Shown in pieces: positions 8,327-17,630 of a DNA stretch of 64,000 bases. This DNA is from Dickeya poaceiphila (GTDB lineage: Bacteria; Pseudomonadota; Gammaproteobacteria; Enterobacterales; Enterobacteriaceae), in assembly GCF_007858975.2 (NCBI RefSeq), contig NZ_CP042220.2, forward strand, positions 1,364,001 to 1,428,000. Reading direction: 5' to 3'. Under the pieces are notes generated by a model. The model ran no database searches. It had not been told where the DNA came from and worked only from the letters and a program-made list of their open reading frames with translations. How positions within the stretch are numbered: the first letter of the stretch is position 1; every line of letters starts with the position of its first letter. The translations under genes and the position numbers were made by a program.

Positions 8327-11300
8327 ATGATCGCGCATCTGGTCATTATCGGTAACGGCCTGTCCAGCGCCCGGCTGGTAAAAAAATTGGGACAACTGGC
8401 ACCGCAACGCTACCGCATCACCCTTATCGACCGCGAACCACGTGCCGGCTATAACCGCGTGCTGCTCTCATCGGTGCTGGGGGGCGAGAAAACGTTTGAG
8501 GAAACGCAACTGGAGCCGGTGCCTGAGTCGATGGACTTCACCGTCCTGACCGGTGAGTCAGCCCTGCGTATCGACCGGGCCGCGCGGCAGGTGGTCACCA
8601 ACCGCCGCCGTCTGGCCTATGACCACCTGGTGCTGGCGACGGGTTCCCGCCCGTTTATGCCGCCATTGCCGGGCATCAGTCTGCCGGGGGTAACCGGGTT
8701 TCGCACGCTGGATGATGTCGAGCGGATGTGGGCGGCGGTACGGCAAACGACGCCTATGGTGGTGATAGGTGGCGGGGTATTGGGGATTGAGGCCGCCGCC
8801 GCATTGCGCTTGCACGGTGCCGAGGTGACGTTAGTGCATCGCCACACCCGGCTGATGGAGCGCCAGCTTGACGATGTCGCCAGCGATTTACTGGCTACCC
8901 GGTTGCGAGAGCGTGGCATCCGTTGCCTGACCGGTGTGCAAATCCAGTCGCTGGAGGGGAGCGGACGGGTCGAGGCGGTGGCGCTGGCGGACGGTACACG
9001 CCTTCCTGCCGGTCTGGTGGTGGTGGCGACCGGTGTAGCGCCGGTATGTGAGCTGGCTCGCGACAGCGGCCTGCCGTGCCGGCGCGGCATTCTGGTGGAT
9101 GGGCAGTTGCGTACCGAGGATGAGCATATCAGCGCGTTTGGCGAATGTGCTGAAGTGAACGGGGAAATAGTCGGGTTGGTGGCCCCTTGTCTGGCGCAGG
9201 CTGATGTGCTGGCCGCCAGGCTGGCGGGGCAGCCGGTGGCGGATTACGCGCCGACAGCACTCGCCACGCGCCTGAAAGTGACCGGGATTGATGTGGTGAG
9301 TGCAGGGGAACTGCACCCGCAACAGGGGGATCGACTCCACTCGCTGTCAGATCCGCTCAGTGGTCATTATCGCCGTTTGATATTCCGTGATGATCGGTTG
9401 TGCGGTGCGCTGCTGTTCGGTCATGTCAACGACAGTCCGCAACTGTTGGCGGCCATGGAGACCAGGCTGCCATCGGCACCGTCATCGCTTCTATTTGGTC
9501 TTTCTTTTCCTGAAATAGACAGTCGGCCTGAAGCCGTAAGGATTCCTGTCATGAGTAAACCCGTATTGGTGGTAGTGGGACACGGCATGGTCGGTCACCA
9601 CTTTCTGGAGCAACTGGTGGAGCGCGGCCTGCACCAGCAGTATCACGTGGTGGTGTTCGGCGAAGAACGCTACCCGGCCTATGACCGGGTGCATTTGTCT
9701 GAGTATTTCGCCGGGCGCAGCGCCGAATCGCTGTCGATGGTCAGTGAAGGCTTTTTTGAGCAGACCGGTATTGAGCGGCGTACCGGCTATCAGGTGACGG
9801 CGATTGATCGCCAGCGCCGCTGTGTGCGCGACGCGAATGGTCAGGAAACGCCTTATGATCGGCTGGTGCTGGCAACCGGCTCCTATGCGTTTGTACCGCC
9901 AATCAAAGGCAATGATCGCCCCGGCTGTCTGGTTTATCGCACGTTGGATAATCTGGATGAGATTGCCGCCGAAGCACGCGAATCGCGCAGCGGCGTGGTG
10001 GTCGGCGGCGGCCTGCTGGGGCTGGAAGCGGCTAACGCACTGCGCCAACTGGGGCTGGAAACCCATGTGGTGGAGTTCGCGCCCCGGCTGATGGCGGTGC
10101 AACTGGATGATGGCGGTGCCCAGTTGCTCCGGCGCAAAATTGAAGCGTTGGGCCTGCATGTGCACACCAACAAAGAAACGCTCGCCATTACGGCAGGCGA
10201 GCAGGCGCGTCACCGCATGAATTTTGCCGATGGCACGTCGCTGGAAACCGATCTGGTGCTGTTTTCCGCCGGTATTCGCCCACGCGTTCGGCTGGCGAGT
10301 GAGGCCGGGCTGGAGATAGGCACGCGTGGCGGCATCGTGATTGACGATCATTGCCAGACCTCGGATGACGCTATCTTCGCCATCGGCGAGTGTGCGGTAT
10401 GGCAAGGGCAGATTTTCGGACTGGTGGCGCCGGGCTACCAAATGGCGCGCACCGTCGCTGCACGGCTGGCCCAGTCGGTGCAGCAGGAACAGCAGCAACA
10501 GGCTTTTACCGGTGCTGACATGAGCACCAAGCTCAAGCTGCTAGGGGTGGATGTGGCTTCAATCGGTGATGCGCACGGCAACACCGAAGGCAGCCAGAGT
10601 TATCAGTGGAACGATGAACCGAATCAGGTTTACAAAAAAATCATTGTCTCGGCGGACGGCAAGCGGCTGCTGGGAGCGGTACTGGTTGGCGACAGCAGTG
10701 ATTACAGCACGCTGTTGCAAATGAAACTCAACGACATGACCTTACCCGCGCACCCGGAAAGCCTGATTCTGCCTGCGCTGGACGGTGCTGCACCGAAAGG
10801 GCTGGGTGTGGCGGCATTGCCGGATAGCGCGCAGATCTGTTCCTGCCACAACGTCAGTAAAGCGGACATTTTCGCGGCGGTAGACAACGGCTGCACCGAT
10901 CTGGCGTCGCTCAAAGCCTGCACCAGGGCCGGGACGGGGTGTGGCGGTTGTGTGCCGTTACTCAAGCAGGTGATGGAATACCGGTTGCAGCAGTCGGGCA
11001 TCGAGGTAAAAAAAGACATCTGTGAGCATTTCGCTTGGTCGCGTCAGGAGCTGTACCACCTGATCCGCGTTAACCGCATCCGCAGTTTCGGTGAGTTGAT
11101 CGCCCGTCATGGTCATGGCTTAGGGTGTGAAATTTGTAAGCCATTGGTGGGGTCGATGCTGGCGTCCTGCTGGAACGACTATGTACTGAAACCGGAACAC
11201 GTGCCGTTGCAGGATACCAATGACCGCTTTCTGGCCAACATCCAAAAAGACGGTACCTACTCGGTGGTGCCGCGTATCCCCGGTGGGGAGATTACCCCTA

Positions 11301-12490
11301 AAGGCTTGATCGCCATCGGTCAGGTCGCGGAACGCTACCACCTGTACACCAAAATTACCGGTGGTCAGCGGGTTGATTTGTTCGGTGCGCGGCTGGAACA
11401 ACTGCCTGCTATCTGGCAGGAATTGATCGATGCCGGCTTTGAAACCGGCCATGCCTACGGCAAGTCGCTGCGTACCGTGAAATCTTGCGTCGGTTCCACC
11501 TGGTGCCGCTATGGCGTGCAGGATTCCACCGGGCTGGCGATTGCACTGGAGCACCGTTACAAAGGGTTGCGCTCGCCGCACAAGCTCAAGATGGCGGTGT
11601 CCGGTTGTACTCGTGAGTGCGCCGAAGCGCAGGGTAAAGACATCGGTGTGATCGCCACCGACAAGGGGTGGAACCTGTATGTGTGCGGCAACGGCGGTAT
11701 GAAACCGCGTCATGCCGACCTGTTCGCCAGCGATCTGGACACCGATACCCTGTTCCGGTTTATCGACCGCCTGCTGATGTTTTACATCCGTACCGCAGAC
11801 CGGCTCCAGCGCACCAGTGTGTGGCTGGATAATCTGGACGGCGGGGTTGACTACCTGCGTCAGGTGGTGATCGACGACAGTCTGGGACTGGCCGCCGAGC
11901 TGGAAAATGAGATGCGCCACGTTATCGACAGTTACCAGTGTGAATGGCAAACCACGCTGGCGCATGACGAAAACCGGGCGCTGTTCCGCGCCTTCCTCAA
12001 CAGCGACACCCCGGATGAAGCGGTGGTGATGGTGCCGGAACGCGGTCAGCCTCGACCAGCGCGTCCTGATGAGAAAAAACCGACGACGGTATCCGATGCG
12101 ACTGATACAGAAGACTGGCAGTGCGTCGGTTTCCTCAGCGATATCCCGGCGAATGCGGGGATGGCGGCGCGAATCGGGCATCGGCAGGTGGCGTTGTTCC
12201 ATCTCCCGGCGTCGCAACCGGGGCAGGCGGCACGCGTGTTCGCGCTCGATAATCTGGAGCCGGGCAGCGGCGCTAATGTGCTGTCGCGCGGTATTGTCGG
12301 CGACGTGGCGGGCGAGCCGGTGGTGATTTCGCCGTTATACAAAAAACGCCTGCGCTTGCGTGATGGCGTCAGTCCGGATGACAGTCAACTGCGCGTACGC
12401 GTTTGGCCGGTGCGCATCGTTCAGGATCGAATCTGGGTGGCTACTGAGCCGATGACGGTGGTGTCGGCCACTGTGGCGGAGGCGTTATGA
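8327..12490 (+). CDS. nasB: NasC-NirB-NirD fusion: nitrate reductase electron-transfer module joined to assimilatory nitrite reductase
   Basis: One open frame of 1,387 residues covers what are usually two or three proteins. Residues 1-408 form an FAD/NAD(P)H oxidoreductase (VIIGNGLSSARL and VVIGGGVLGIEA dinucleotide folds) like Klebsiella NasC, which feeds electrons to nitrate reductase. Residues 409-1387 are a complete NADH nitrite reductase: a second FAD/NADH unit (VVGHGMVGHHF, GVVVGGGLLGLEA), a [2Fe-2S] BFD-like domain (CSCHNVSKA, CGGC), sulfite/nitrite reductase repeats, a siroheme-[4Fe-4S] site (SCVGSTWC and SGCTREC), and a C-terminal NirD/Rieske-like domain. The enzyme reduces nitrite to ammonium in the cytoplasm. 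Inside the fusion, TAAGGA at 9537-9542 lies 8 bases before an ATG at 9551, so a separate 979-residue NirB-NirD could be made. The stop overlaps nasA by 4 bases. Confidence 0.88.
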   Translation: MIAHLVIIGNGLSSARLVKKLGQLAPQRYRITLIDREPRAGYNRVLLSSVLGGEKTFEETQLEPVPESMDFTVLTGESALRIDRAARQVVTNRRRLAYDHLVLATGSRPFMPPLPGISLPGVTGFRTLDDVERMWAAVRQTTPMVVIGGGVLGIEAAAALRLHGAEVTLVHRHTRLMERQLDDVASDLLATRLRERGIRCLTGVQIQSLEGSGRVEAVALADGTRLPAGLVVVATGVAPVCELARDSGLPCRRGILVDGQLRTEDEHISAFGECAEVNGEIVGLVAPCLAQADVLAARLAGQPVADYAPTALATRLKVTGIDVVSAGELHPQQGDRLHSLSDPLSGHYRRLIFRDDRLCGALLFGHVNDSPQLLAAMETRLPSAPSSLLFGLSFPEIDSRPEAVRIPVMSKPVLVVVGHGMVGHHFLEQLVERGLHQQYHVVVFGEERYPAYDRVHLSEYFAGRSAESLSMVSEGFFEQTGIERRTGYQVTAIDRQRRCVRDANGQETPYDRLVLATGSYAFVPPIKGNDRPGCLVYRTLDNLDEIAAEARESRSGVVVGGGLLGLEAANALRQLGLETHVVEFAPRLMAVQLDDGGAQLLRRKIEALGLHVHTNKETLAITAGEQARHRMNFADGTSLETDLVLFSAGIRPRVRLASEAGLEIGTRGGIVIDDHCQTSDDAIFAIGECAVWQGQIFGLVAPGYQMARTVAARLAQSVQQEQQQQAFTGADMSTKLKLLGVDVASIGDAHGNTEGSQSYQWNDEPNQVYKKIIVSADGKRLLGAVLVGDSSDYSTLLQMKLNDMTLPAHPESLILPALDGAAPKGLGVAALPDSAQICSCHNVSKADIFAAVDNGCTDLASLKACTRAGTGCGGCVPLLKQVMEYRLQQSGIEVKKDICEHFAWSRQELYHLIRVNRIRSFGELIARHGHGLGCEICKPLVGSMLASCWNDYVLKPEHVPLQDTNDRFLANIQKDGTYSVVPRIPGGEITPKGLIAIGQVAERYHLYTKITGGQRVDLFGARLEQLPAIWQELIDAGFETGHAYGKSLRTVKSCVGSTWCRYGVQDSTGLAIALEHRYKGLRSPHKLKMAVSGCTRECAEAQGKDIGVIATDKGWNLYVCGNGGMKPRHADLFASDLDTDTLFRFIDRLLMFYIRTADRLQRTSVWLDNLDGGVDYLRQVVIDDSLGLAAELENEMRHVIDSYQCEWQTTLAHDENRALFRAFLNSDTPDEAVVMVPERGQPRPARPDEKKPTTVSDATDTEDWQCVGFLSDIPANAGMAARIGHRQVALFHLPASQPGQAARVFALDNLEPGSGANVLSRGIVGDVAGEPVVISPLYKKRLRLRDGVSPDDSQLRVRVWPVRIVQDRIWVATEPMTVVSATVAEAL
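9537..9553 (+). promoter_or_regulatory. Internal ribosome site and start at the NasC-NirB junction
   Basis: TAAGGA (9537-9542) followed after 8 bases by ATG (9551) begins MSKPVLVVVGHG, the usual NirB N-terminus. The preceding about 25 residues have the look of translated spacer, with stop codons in the other frames (for example TGA at 9511). Either two separate genes fused, or both a fusion and a free NirB are produced. Confidence 0.6.
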
Positions 12491-15135
12491 ACGGCTGTCG
12501 CACCACCTGTCCTTATTGTGGCGTAGGCTGCGGGGTGATTGCCACTGTGCAGCCGGACGGGAGGGTGACCATTGACGGTGATCGCCAGCACCCGGCCAAT
12601 CGGGGGCGGTTGTGCGTCAAAGGCGCGGCGCTCGGCGACACACTGAGTCTACAAGGGCGGCTGTTGTGGCCGCTGGTTGACGGGCAGCGCGTCAGTTGGG
12701 AGCAGGCGCTGGACCGGGTTGCGCAGTCGCTCGGCGATACCATTGCGCAGCACGGTCCACAGGCGGTGGCGTTTTACGGTTCAGGGCAACTGCTGACCGA
12801 AGATTATTACGTCGCCAACAAGCTGATGAAAGGCTTTATCGGCAGCGCCAACATGGACACCAATTCCCGGCTGTGCATGGCCTCGGCAGTCATTGGCTAC
12901 AAGCGGGCGCTGGGGGCCGATGCGGTGCCGGGTAACTACGAGGACATCGAACAGGCGGATCTGGTGGTGTTGGTCGGCTCCAATACTGCCTGGGCGCACC
13001 CGGTGGTGTATCAACGGTTGATGCAGGCGAAACAACAGCGTCCACATATGAGAGTTGTGGTGGTGGACCCGCGCCATACCGCCACCTGCGATGCGGCGGA
13101 CTTACACCTGCCGCTGGCACCGGGTAGCGATGCCGGGTTGTTCAACGGACTGCTGCGCTGGCTGACGCAGCAGAACGCACCGTCGCCCGATGGGCTTTGC
13201 GGTGTGGAAGCGGCGTTGGCAGCCGCCGATGACTGGACGGTGGATCAGGTGGCGGCGTTCTGCCAGTTGGAGCCAGAGGACGTCGCCTGTTTCTATCGGT
13301 GGTTCAGCGAGAGCGATAAGGTAGTCACGCTCTATTCGCAAGGCATCAACCAGTCTGCTTCCGGCAGCGACAAATGCAACGCGATTATCAATGTACATCT
13401 GTTCAGCGGTCGTATTGGCCGGGCAGGGTGCGGACCGTTTTCGATTACCGGTCAGCCGAATGCGATGGGGGGCCGTGAAGTGGGCGGGCTGGCGAACCAA
13501 CTGGCGGCGCACATGGGGTTCAGCCCACAGGAGGTGGCACGGGTCGGTCGCTTCTGGGGCAGTGATCGGGTGGCCTCGGCTCCAGGGCTGATGGCGGTGG
13601 ATCTGTTCCGTGCGATTGAAGCCGGGCAGGTTAAAGCGGTGTGGATTATGGGCACCAACCCGGTGGTATCAATGCCGGAAGCAGACCGGGTGCGGCAGGC
13701 GTTGTTACGCTGCCCACTGGTGATTGTCTCTGATGTGATGCGACATACCGATACCACCGAATGCGCCGATATCCTGCTGCCGGCATTGGCGTGGGGAGAA
13801 AAGGACGGCACGGTGACTAATTCCGAACGGCGTATTTCCCGTCAACGTGCGTTTTTGCCAGCACCGGGCGAGGCGAAGGCCGACTGGTGGATGTTGTCGC
13901 AGGTCGCCACGCGTATGGGGTTTGGCGAGGTGTTTGATTACTGCCACCCGGCGCAAATTTTTCGTGAACATGCCGCGTTATCCGGATTTGAGAATCAGGG
14001 GCAGCGTGCCTTCAACATCAGCGCGCTGGCGACGCTCAGTGATGAGCAATGGCAACAACTTGTCCCAGTGCAGTGGCCGGTGACCACGCAGGCCGATGGC
14101 GGTACCGCACGGTTATATACCGATGGCCGTTGCTGGCATCCGGACGGTAAGGCGCGGTTACTGGCAATCATCCCGCAATTGCCGGTCAACCCACCGTCCC
14201 CGGCGTATCCACTGGTGCTCAACACCGGGCGGGTGCGTGACCAGTGGCATACTATGACCCGCACCGGCAAGGCGGCGCGCCTGATGCAGCATCTGTCGGA
14301 ACCCTATTGCGACCTGCATCCGCAGGATGCACTACATGCCGGTGTGCACGATGGCGAACTGGTTCGCATCAGTGCGGAATCAGGCTGGATGCTGGTGCGG
14401 GCGCAAGTCCAGCGCGGCCAGCAGCGTGGCAGTATTTTTGTTCCCATGCACTGGAACCGGCAATTCAGCGCACAGGCGCGTGTCGATAGTCTGGTGGCAG
14501 CGGTGACCGACCCTTACTCCGGCCAGCCGGAAAGTAAACAGGCGCGGGTGCGTATCCAGCGCTGGCCCGCCGTCTGGTTCGGCGAGCTGTTTGTGCGCGG
14601 TGACGTGGCAGCACCAGACAGCGGCTACTGGAGTCGGATTACGGCTGACGGCGTATCGCATTACGTGATTGCCGACGAGCGCACGCCAGAACACTGGCTC
14701 GACTGGCTGATCCGGCAATATGATCTGCGCGGCGTTGAATTTCAGCAGGCTCAGGGGGGCGACCGGCTGTTTCATGCGATTGGCTGGCGAGATTCCCAGA
14801 TCGCTGTGGCGCTCTATGTGGGTGTGCATCGTCCGCAACTGGCGCGTGAGGCGGTGCTGGCGGCGTTTGCCTCGCCACCGCAGCAGATATCGGATCGACT
14901 GGCGCTGCTGGCCGGTTGTGCGCCGCAGGGCGACGTGCCGCAAGGCGCAACCATTTGTAGCTGCTTTGCGGTCGGCGAGCAACGCATTATCGACGCTATC
15001 CGTCAGGGTTGCCACAGCGTGGCGCAACTGGGTGAACAGCTACAATGCGGGACTAACTGTGGTTCCTGCGTACCGGAACTGAAGGCGTTGCTGCAACAGT
15101 ATGCGACGCCAGACACATTACGCCGGGCGGGCTGA
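12487..15135 (+). CDS. nasA: Assimilatory nitrate reductase catalytic subunit
   Basis: An 882-residue molybdopterin enzyme that reduces nitrate to nitrite in the cytoplasm. The N-terminal CPYCGVGCGV with a later LCVKG supplies the [4Fe-4S] cluster ligands. Mo-bis-MGD binding blocks follow (YGSGQLLTEDYYVANKL, GSNTAWAHPV, MGTNPVVSMPEA, NTGRVRDQWHTMTRTG). The C-terminal about 60 residues add a BFD-like [2Fe-2S] domain (ICSCFAVGE, CGTNCGSC), as in Klebsiella NasA. The ATG at 12487 overlaps the nasB stop (ATGA), and the next gene starts 27 bases after the stop. Electrons should come from the NasC part of the preceding fusion. Confidence 0.93.
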   Translation: MNGCRTTCPYCGVGCGVIATVQPDGRVTIDGDRQHPANRGRLCVKGAALGDTLSLQGRLLWPLVDGQRVSWEQALDRVAQSLGDTIAQHGPQAVAFYGSGQLLTEDYYVANKLMKGFIGSANMDTNSRLCMASAVIGYKRALGADAVPGNYEDIEQADLVVLVGSNTAWAHPVVYQRLMQAKQQRPHMRVVVVDPRHTATCDAADLHLPLAPGSDAGLFNGLLRWLTQQNAPSPDGLCGVEAALAAADDWTVDQVAAFCQLEPEDVACFYRWFSESDKVVTLYSQGINQSASGSDKCNAIINVHLFSGRIGRAGCGPFSITGQPNAMGGREVGGLANQLAAHMGFSPQEVARVGRFWGSDRVASAPGLMAVDLFRAIEAGQVKAVWIMGTNPVVSMPEADRVRQALLRCPLVIVSDVMRHTDTTECADILLPALAWGEKDGTVTNSERRISRQRAFLPAPGEAKADWWMLSQVATRMGFGEVFDYCHPAQIFREHAALSGFENQGQRAFNISALATLSDEQWQQLVPVQWPVTTQADGGTARLYTDGRCWHPDGKARLLAIIPQLPVNPPSPAYPLVLNTGRVRDQWHTMTRTGKAARLMQHLSEPYCDLHPQDALHAGVHDGELVRISAESGWMLVRAQVQRGQQRGSIFVPMHWNRQFSAQARVDSLVAAVTDPYSGQPESKQARVRIQRWPAVWFGELFVRGDVAAPDSGYWSRITADGVSHYVIADERTPEHWLDWLIRQYDLRGVEFQQAQGGDRLFHAIGWRDSQIAVALYVGVHRPQLAREAVLAAFASPPQQISDRLALLAGCAPQGDVPQGATICSCFAVGEQRIIDAIRQGCHSVAQLGEQLQCGTNCGSCVPELKALLQQYATPDTLRRAG

Positions 15136-15162
15136 GCCGCGTCCGGATTAAGGAGTAACAAC

Positions 15163-15993
15163 ATGAACCCTACTCTGAATACGCTGATGGCGCAGGGCCA
15201 TCAACGCCAGCCGTTGCTGGCAGGCGATGTCTGGCTGGTGGGTGCCGGTCCGGGCGATGCCGAATTACTGACTATCAAGGCGCTGCGAGTGATTCAGCAG
15301 GCGGATGTGGTGGTGCATGACCGGCTGGTTTCCGCCGATATTATGGCGTTGGTGCAGCCGGAGACTTTGCGCATCGATGTCGGCAAGCAGCAGGACAACC
15401 ACGCACTGCCGCAACCGCAAATCAATCAACTGTTGATGGAACTGGCGCAAGCCGGGCAGCGCGTCGTGCGCTTAAAAGGCGGTGATCCGTTTATTTTCGG
15501 GCGTGGCGGTGAGGAAATGGATTACCTGCATCAACAGGGTGTGCGTTGCCATGTGGTACCGGGGATTACCGCCGCGACCGGCTGTGCGGCGGCGGTAGGG
15601 TTGCCGCTGACGCACCGGGATTGTGCTCAGTCGGTGCGGTTTATTACCGGTCATGCCCATGACGGTGAGCCGCAACTGGACTGGGAAACGCTTGGCGCAG
15701 GCCAGCAAACGCTGGTGTTCTATATGGGGCTGAGTCATGCCAGCCGCCTGTGCCAGAAATTGATTGCTCATGGCCTGCCGGCAAGTACGCCGTTAGCGAT
15801 TATTGAACGCGGCACCCAGCCGGAACAGCGTTTGCTGACGGCCACGCTGGCTACCTTGCCCACGCTAATGGCGCGTTATCAGCCGCAGTCGCCCAGCCTG
15901 CTGGTGGTGGGGGAGGTGGTGCGTTTCTGTCGCTATCCAGCGTTGACGGTTGCCGCCGAGGCGATGAGGAAGGTGGGGACGGTAGCGGCGTGA
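15163..15993 (+). CDS. cobA: Uroporphyrinogen-III C-methyltransferase for siroheme
   Basis: A 276-residue SAM-dependent SUMT of the CobA/CysG C-terminal type, with the glycine-rich [19 protein letters not shown], the VVHDRLVS segment, [17 protein letters not shown] and [21 protein letters not shown]. It makes precorrin-2, the precursor of siroheme needed by the nitrite reductase encoded upstream. It lacks the CysG N-terminal dehydrogenase/ferrochelatase domain, so the last steps must come from elsewhere. AAGGAG at 15151-15156 gives a strong start 6 bases on. Last gene of the nas operon. Confidence 0.92.
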   Translation: MNPTLNTLMAQGHQRQPLLAGDVWLVGAGPGDAELLTIKALRVIQQADVVVHDRLVSADIMALVQPETLRIDVGKQQDNHALPQPQINQLLMELAQAGQRVVRLKGGDPFIFGRGGEEMDYLHQQGVRCHVVPGITAATGCAAAVGLPLTHRDCAQSVRFITGHAHDGEPQLDWETLGAGQQTLVFYMGLSHASRLCQKLIAHGLPASTPLAIIERGTQPEQRLLTATLATLPTLMARYQPQSPSLLVVGEVVRFCRYPALTVAAEAMRKVGTVAA

Positions 15994-15997
15994 TCGA

Positions 15998-16021
15998 CTG
16001 CCGCCCGATGGCAGGCGGCAG
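15998..16021. other. GC-rich hairpin after the nas operon
   Basis: CTGCCGCC (15998-16005) pairs with GGCGGCAG (16014-16021) directly after the cobA stop and before the convergent FMN reductase stop. There is no T tract, so it is at best a weak or Rho-assisted end. Confidence 0.35.
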
Positions 16022-16038
16022 CCTGATGAAAGGCGGCG

Positions 16039-16584
16039 TTATCTTCTGAGGCCAATCTCATCGACAAGCGCACTCATTTGATCGGCAATCAGAACGGTAA
16101 TTTTGTCATCTTTCAGGTTGCCCTGATCGTCAAAACCGCCGGCAAAGGCGTTGGCGAAGACTTCCGGCTTGTTCAGCGGATGAAGATTCAGATAGATGCA
16201 AACCTGGCGCAAATGGTACTGCGCCCGCGAGCTGCCCATGCCGCCAGCGGCCCCCATCAGCGCCGCCGGTTTACCGCTCAGAATGGTGGCATCCGGCAGG
16301 CGGGATAACCAGTCCAGAATATTTTTCAGCGCCGGTGCTATTGAATAGTTATATTCGGTGCAGGCGAACACAAAGCCATCCGCCTCATTGGCCTGACGGG
16401 CGATGCGTTGCACAGATTCCGGTACCTCAGTCAAATCAGCGTTATAAAACGGTACATCCAGCAGGTCGGCAATTTCCAGCGTGGCATAAGCGGGCAGTAC
16501 CGACTGCGCGGCACGCAACAATCCCCGGTTGGCAGAGGCTTTACGCAGGCTGCCTGAGATACCTAACAGTTTGATGTGATTCAT
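16039..16584 (-). CDS. NAD(P)H-dependent FMN reductase (flavodoxin-like fold)
   Basis: A 181-residue protein of the NADPH-dependent FMN reductase family (PF03358; relatives ChrR/YieF). The FMN phosphate loop GISGSLRKASANRGLL is at residues 7-22, the TEYNYSIAPALKNILDWLS segment is at about 75-95, and GAAGGMGSSRAQYHLR follows. Members reduce quinones, chromate or azo dyes as two-electron reductases in the cytosol; the natural substrate cannot be told. I chose the ATG at 16584, which has AAGGA about 9 bases upstream; the open frame runs 19 codons further. It is convergent with the nas operon and appears monocistronic. Confidence 0.85.
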   Translation of the reverse strand: MNHIKLLGISGSLRKASANRGLLRAAQSVLPAYATLEIADLLDVPFYNADLTEVPESVQRIARQANEADGFVFACTEYNYSIAPALKNILDWLSRLPDATILSGKPAALMGAAGGMGSSRAQYHLRQVCIYLNLHPLNKPEVFANAFAGGFDDQGNLKDDKITVLIADQMSALVDEIGLRR

Positions 16585-16829
16585 GGTGTTTGTCCTTATT
16601 GGTATGAGAAAGAAAATCACCAGGATAACGTCGGCGCCCACTGCGTCTGCGTTTTTCCCTGACTCGTCATAGCATAGAGCGTGGGGGGGAAAATGCCATT
16701 AGCCTGACTGAAGGATTATCACTGGGTTATCGCTGCGTACTTTTGATTTACAGCAGATTCGGTATCAAACGTTAGTGGAAATACATTAGTTCAACTATAG
16801 TCGCCCTCTTTTCATGAGATTGCCTGCAA
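16585..16829. other. Spacer upstream of the FMN reductase
   Basis: No gene is seen. It contains the promoter region of the minus-strand FMN reductase and ends at a strong hairpin. Confidence 0.4.
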
Positions 16830-16864
16830 CAAGGCCCACATCGTTTGATGTGGGCCTTGTTGCT
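16830..16864. terminator. Strong hairpin terminator beside the truncated binding-protein gene
   Basis: CAAGGCCCACATC (16830-16842), loop GTTT, and GATGTGGGCCTTG (16847-16859) form a perfect 13-pair stem followed by TTGCTTT on the plus strand. It lies just beyond the minus-strand stop of the truncated binding-protein copy, its likely original terminator. The complete copy has a hairpin in the same relative place. Confidence 0.7.
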
Positions 16865-16901
16865 TTAGCGTCGTTCAGTATGCGCAGCAGTGGAATGCGG
16901 C

Positions 16902-17134
16902 CGTTATTGCACCCGTACATCGAAACCGGGGAAATATTGCTTCGCCAGTTTCTCGACGGTGCCGTCGTCTTTCACGTGTTTGATAGCCTTGTCCAGTTCG
17001 GCTTTCAATGCTTCATCGCCTTTGCGCAGGCCAAAGCCGATGCCGCTGCCCAGAATTGAGGTGTCTTCCACCGGACCGCCGATAAAGGCGAAACCTTTGC
17101 CTTCCGGCTTATCCAGGAAACCGGACTGGCCTGC
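16902..17134. repeat. Left copy of a 233-bp direct repeat flanking the island
   Basis: Pairs with 22970-23202 (offset 6,068). The two copies are near-identical with scattered mostly silent changes, which suggests paralogous neighbouring genes rather than a fresh duplication. Confidence 0.85.
16904..17134 (-). pseudogene. Truncated 3' end of an amino-acid binding protein gene
   Basis: Reading leftwards, this encodes about the last 77 residues of a periplasmic Lys/Arg/Orn-type binding protein (AGQSGFLDKPEGKGFAFIGG to the C-terminal YFPGFDVRVQ). It matches the complete gene at 22972-23748 with only a handful of base differences over 233 bases. The 5' two thirds, including the signal peptide, are missing; similarity stops abruptly at 17134 where unrelated sequence begins. 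It therefore cannot make a working protein. It marks the left edge of the AT-rich island. Confidence 0.88.
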
Positions 17135-17630
17135 TACTGCCAATGTGCGGCAGCATAGCCAGAAGCTGTCAGCAGGCGCGGGTTTGCTGGATCTTTTTAC
17201 ACATGATTCGGAGTTCTTCATAAGGGATTGCTGTTATGTCTGGTGCGCTTAGTCTGGTTGGTGATTGAACCGAGCATAACAATTCTTACCGAGTTCCCTT
17301 CAGTTATCTGCTATTAGGTGAGATTATGTAGATATTTCATTTTAAAGAAATTCTATCAGTGAATTAATAAAAATTAATATTTATTAATGGGGGTTGTTAA
17401 AAATGATGATTTCATATATCTGAGTAAATAATCAGACATTCACATGATAAAAGTAAGAAAAAACAATTAGATATGGTGTTTTTTTTATTCTTGGTGAAAC
17501 AGCTAATAATAACAAAATAAATCTAATTCTTCTGTTTTTAAGGAAATTTTGTTTGATCAGTAAATGTTGTATGTGTAATTATCTTTTTCCCCATCCTGGC
17601 GAGGATGGCCATACATAATTAGGGATGACT
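17135..17630. other. Island left junction and AT-rich leader
   Basis: Up to about 17250 the base composition is still mixed and the sequence is unidentified; beyond that it is strongly AT-rich with A and T runs. No ORF is convincing. A hairpin CCATCCT-GGCG-AGGATGG (17591-17608) lies 22 bases before the first island gene and has no T tract after it, so it is more likely a leader structure than a terminator. A promoter for the six-gene unit must lie here, but several -10-like boxes make a choice unsafe. Confidence 0.5.
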
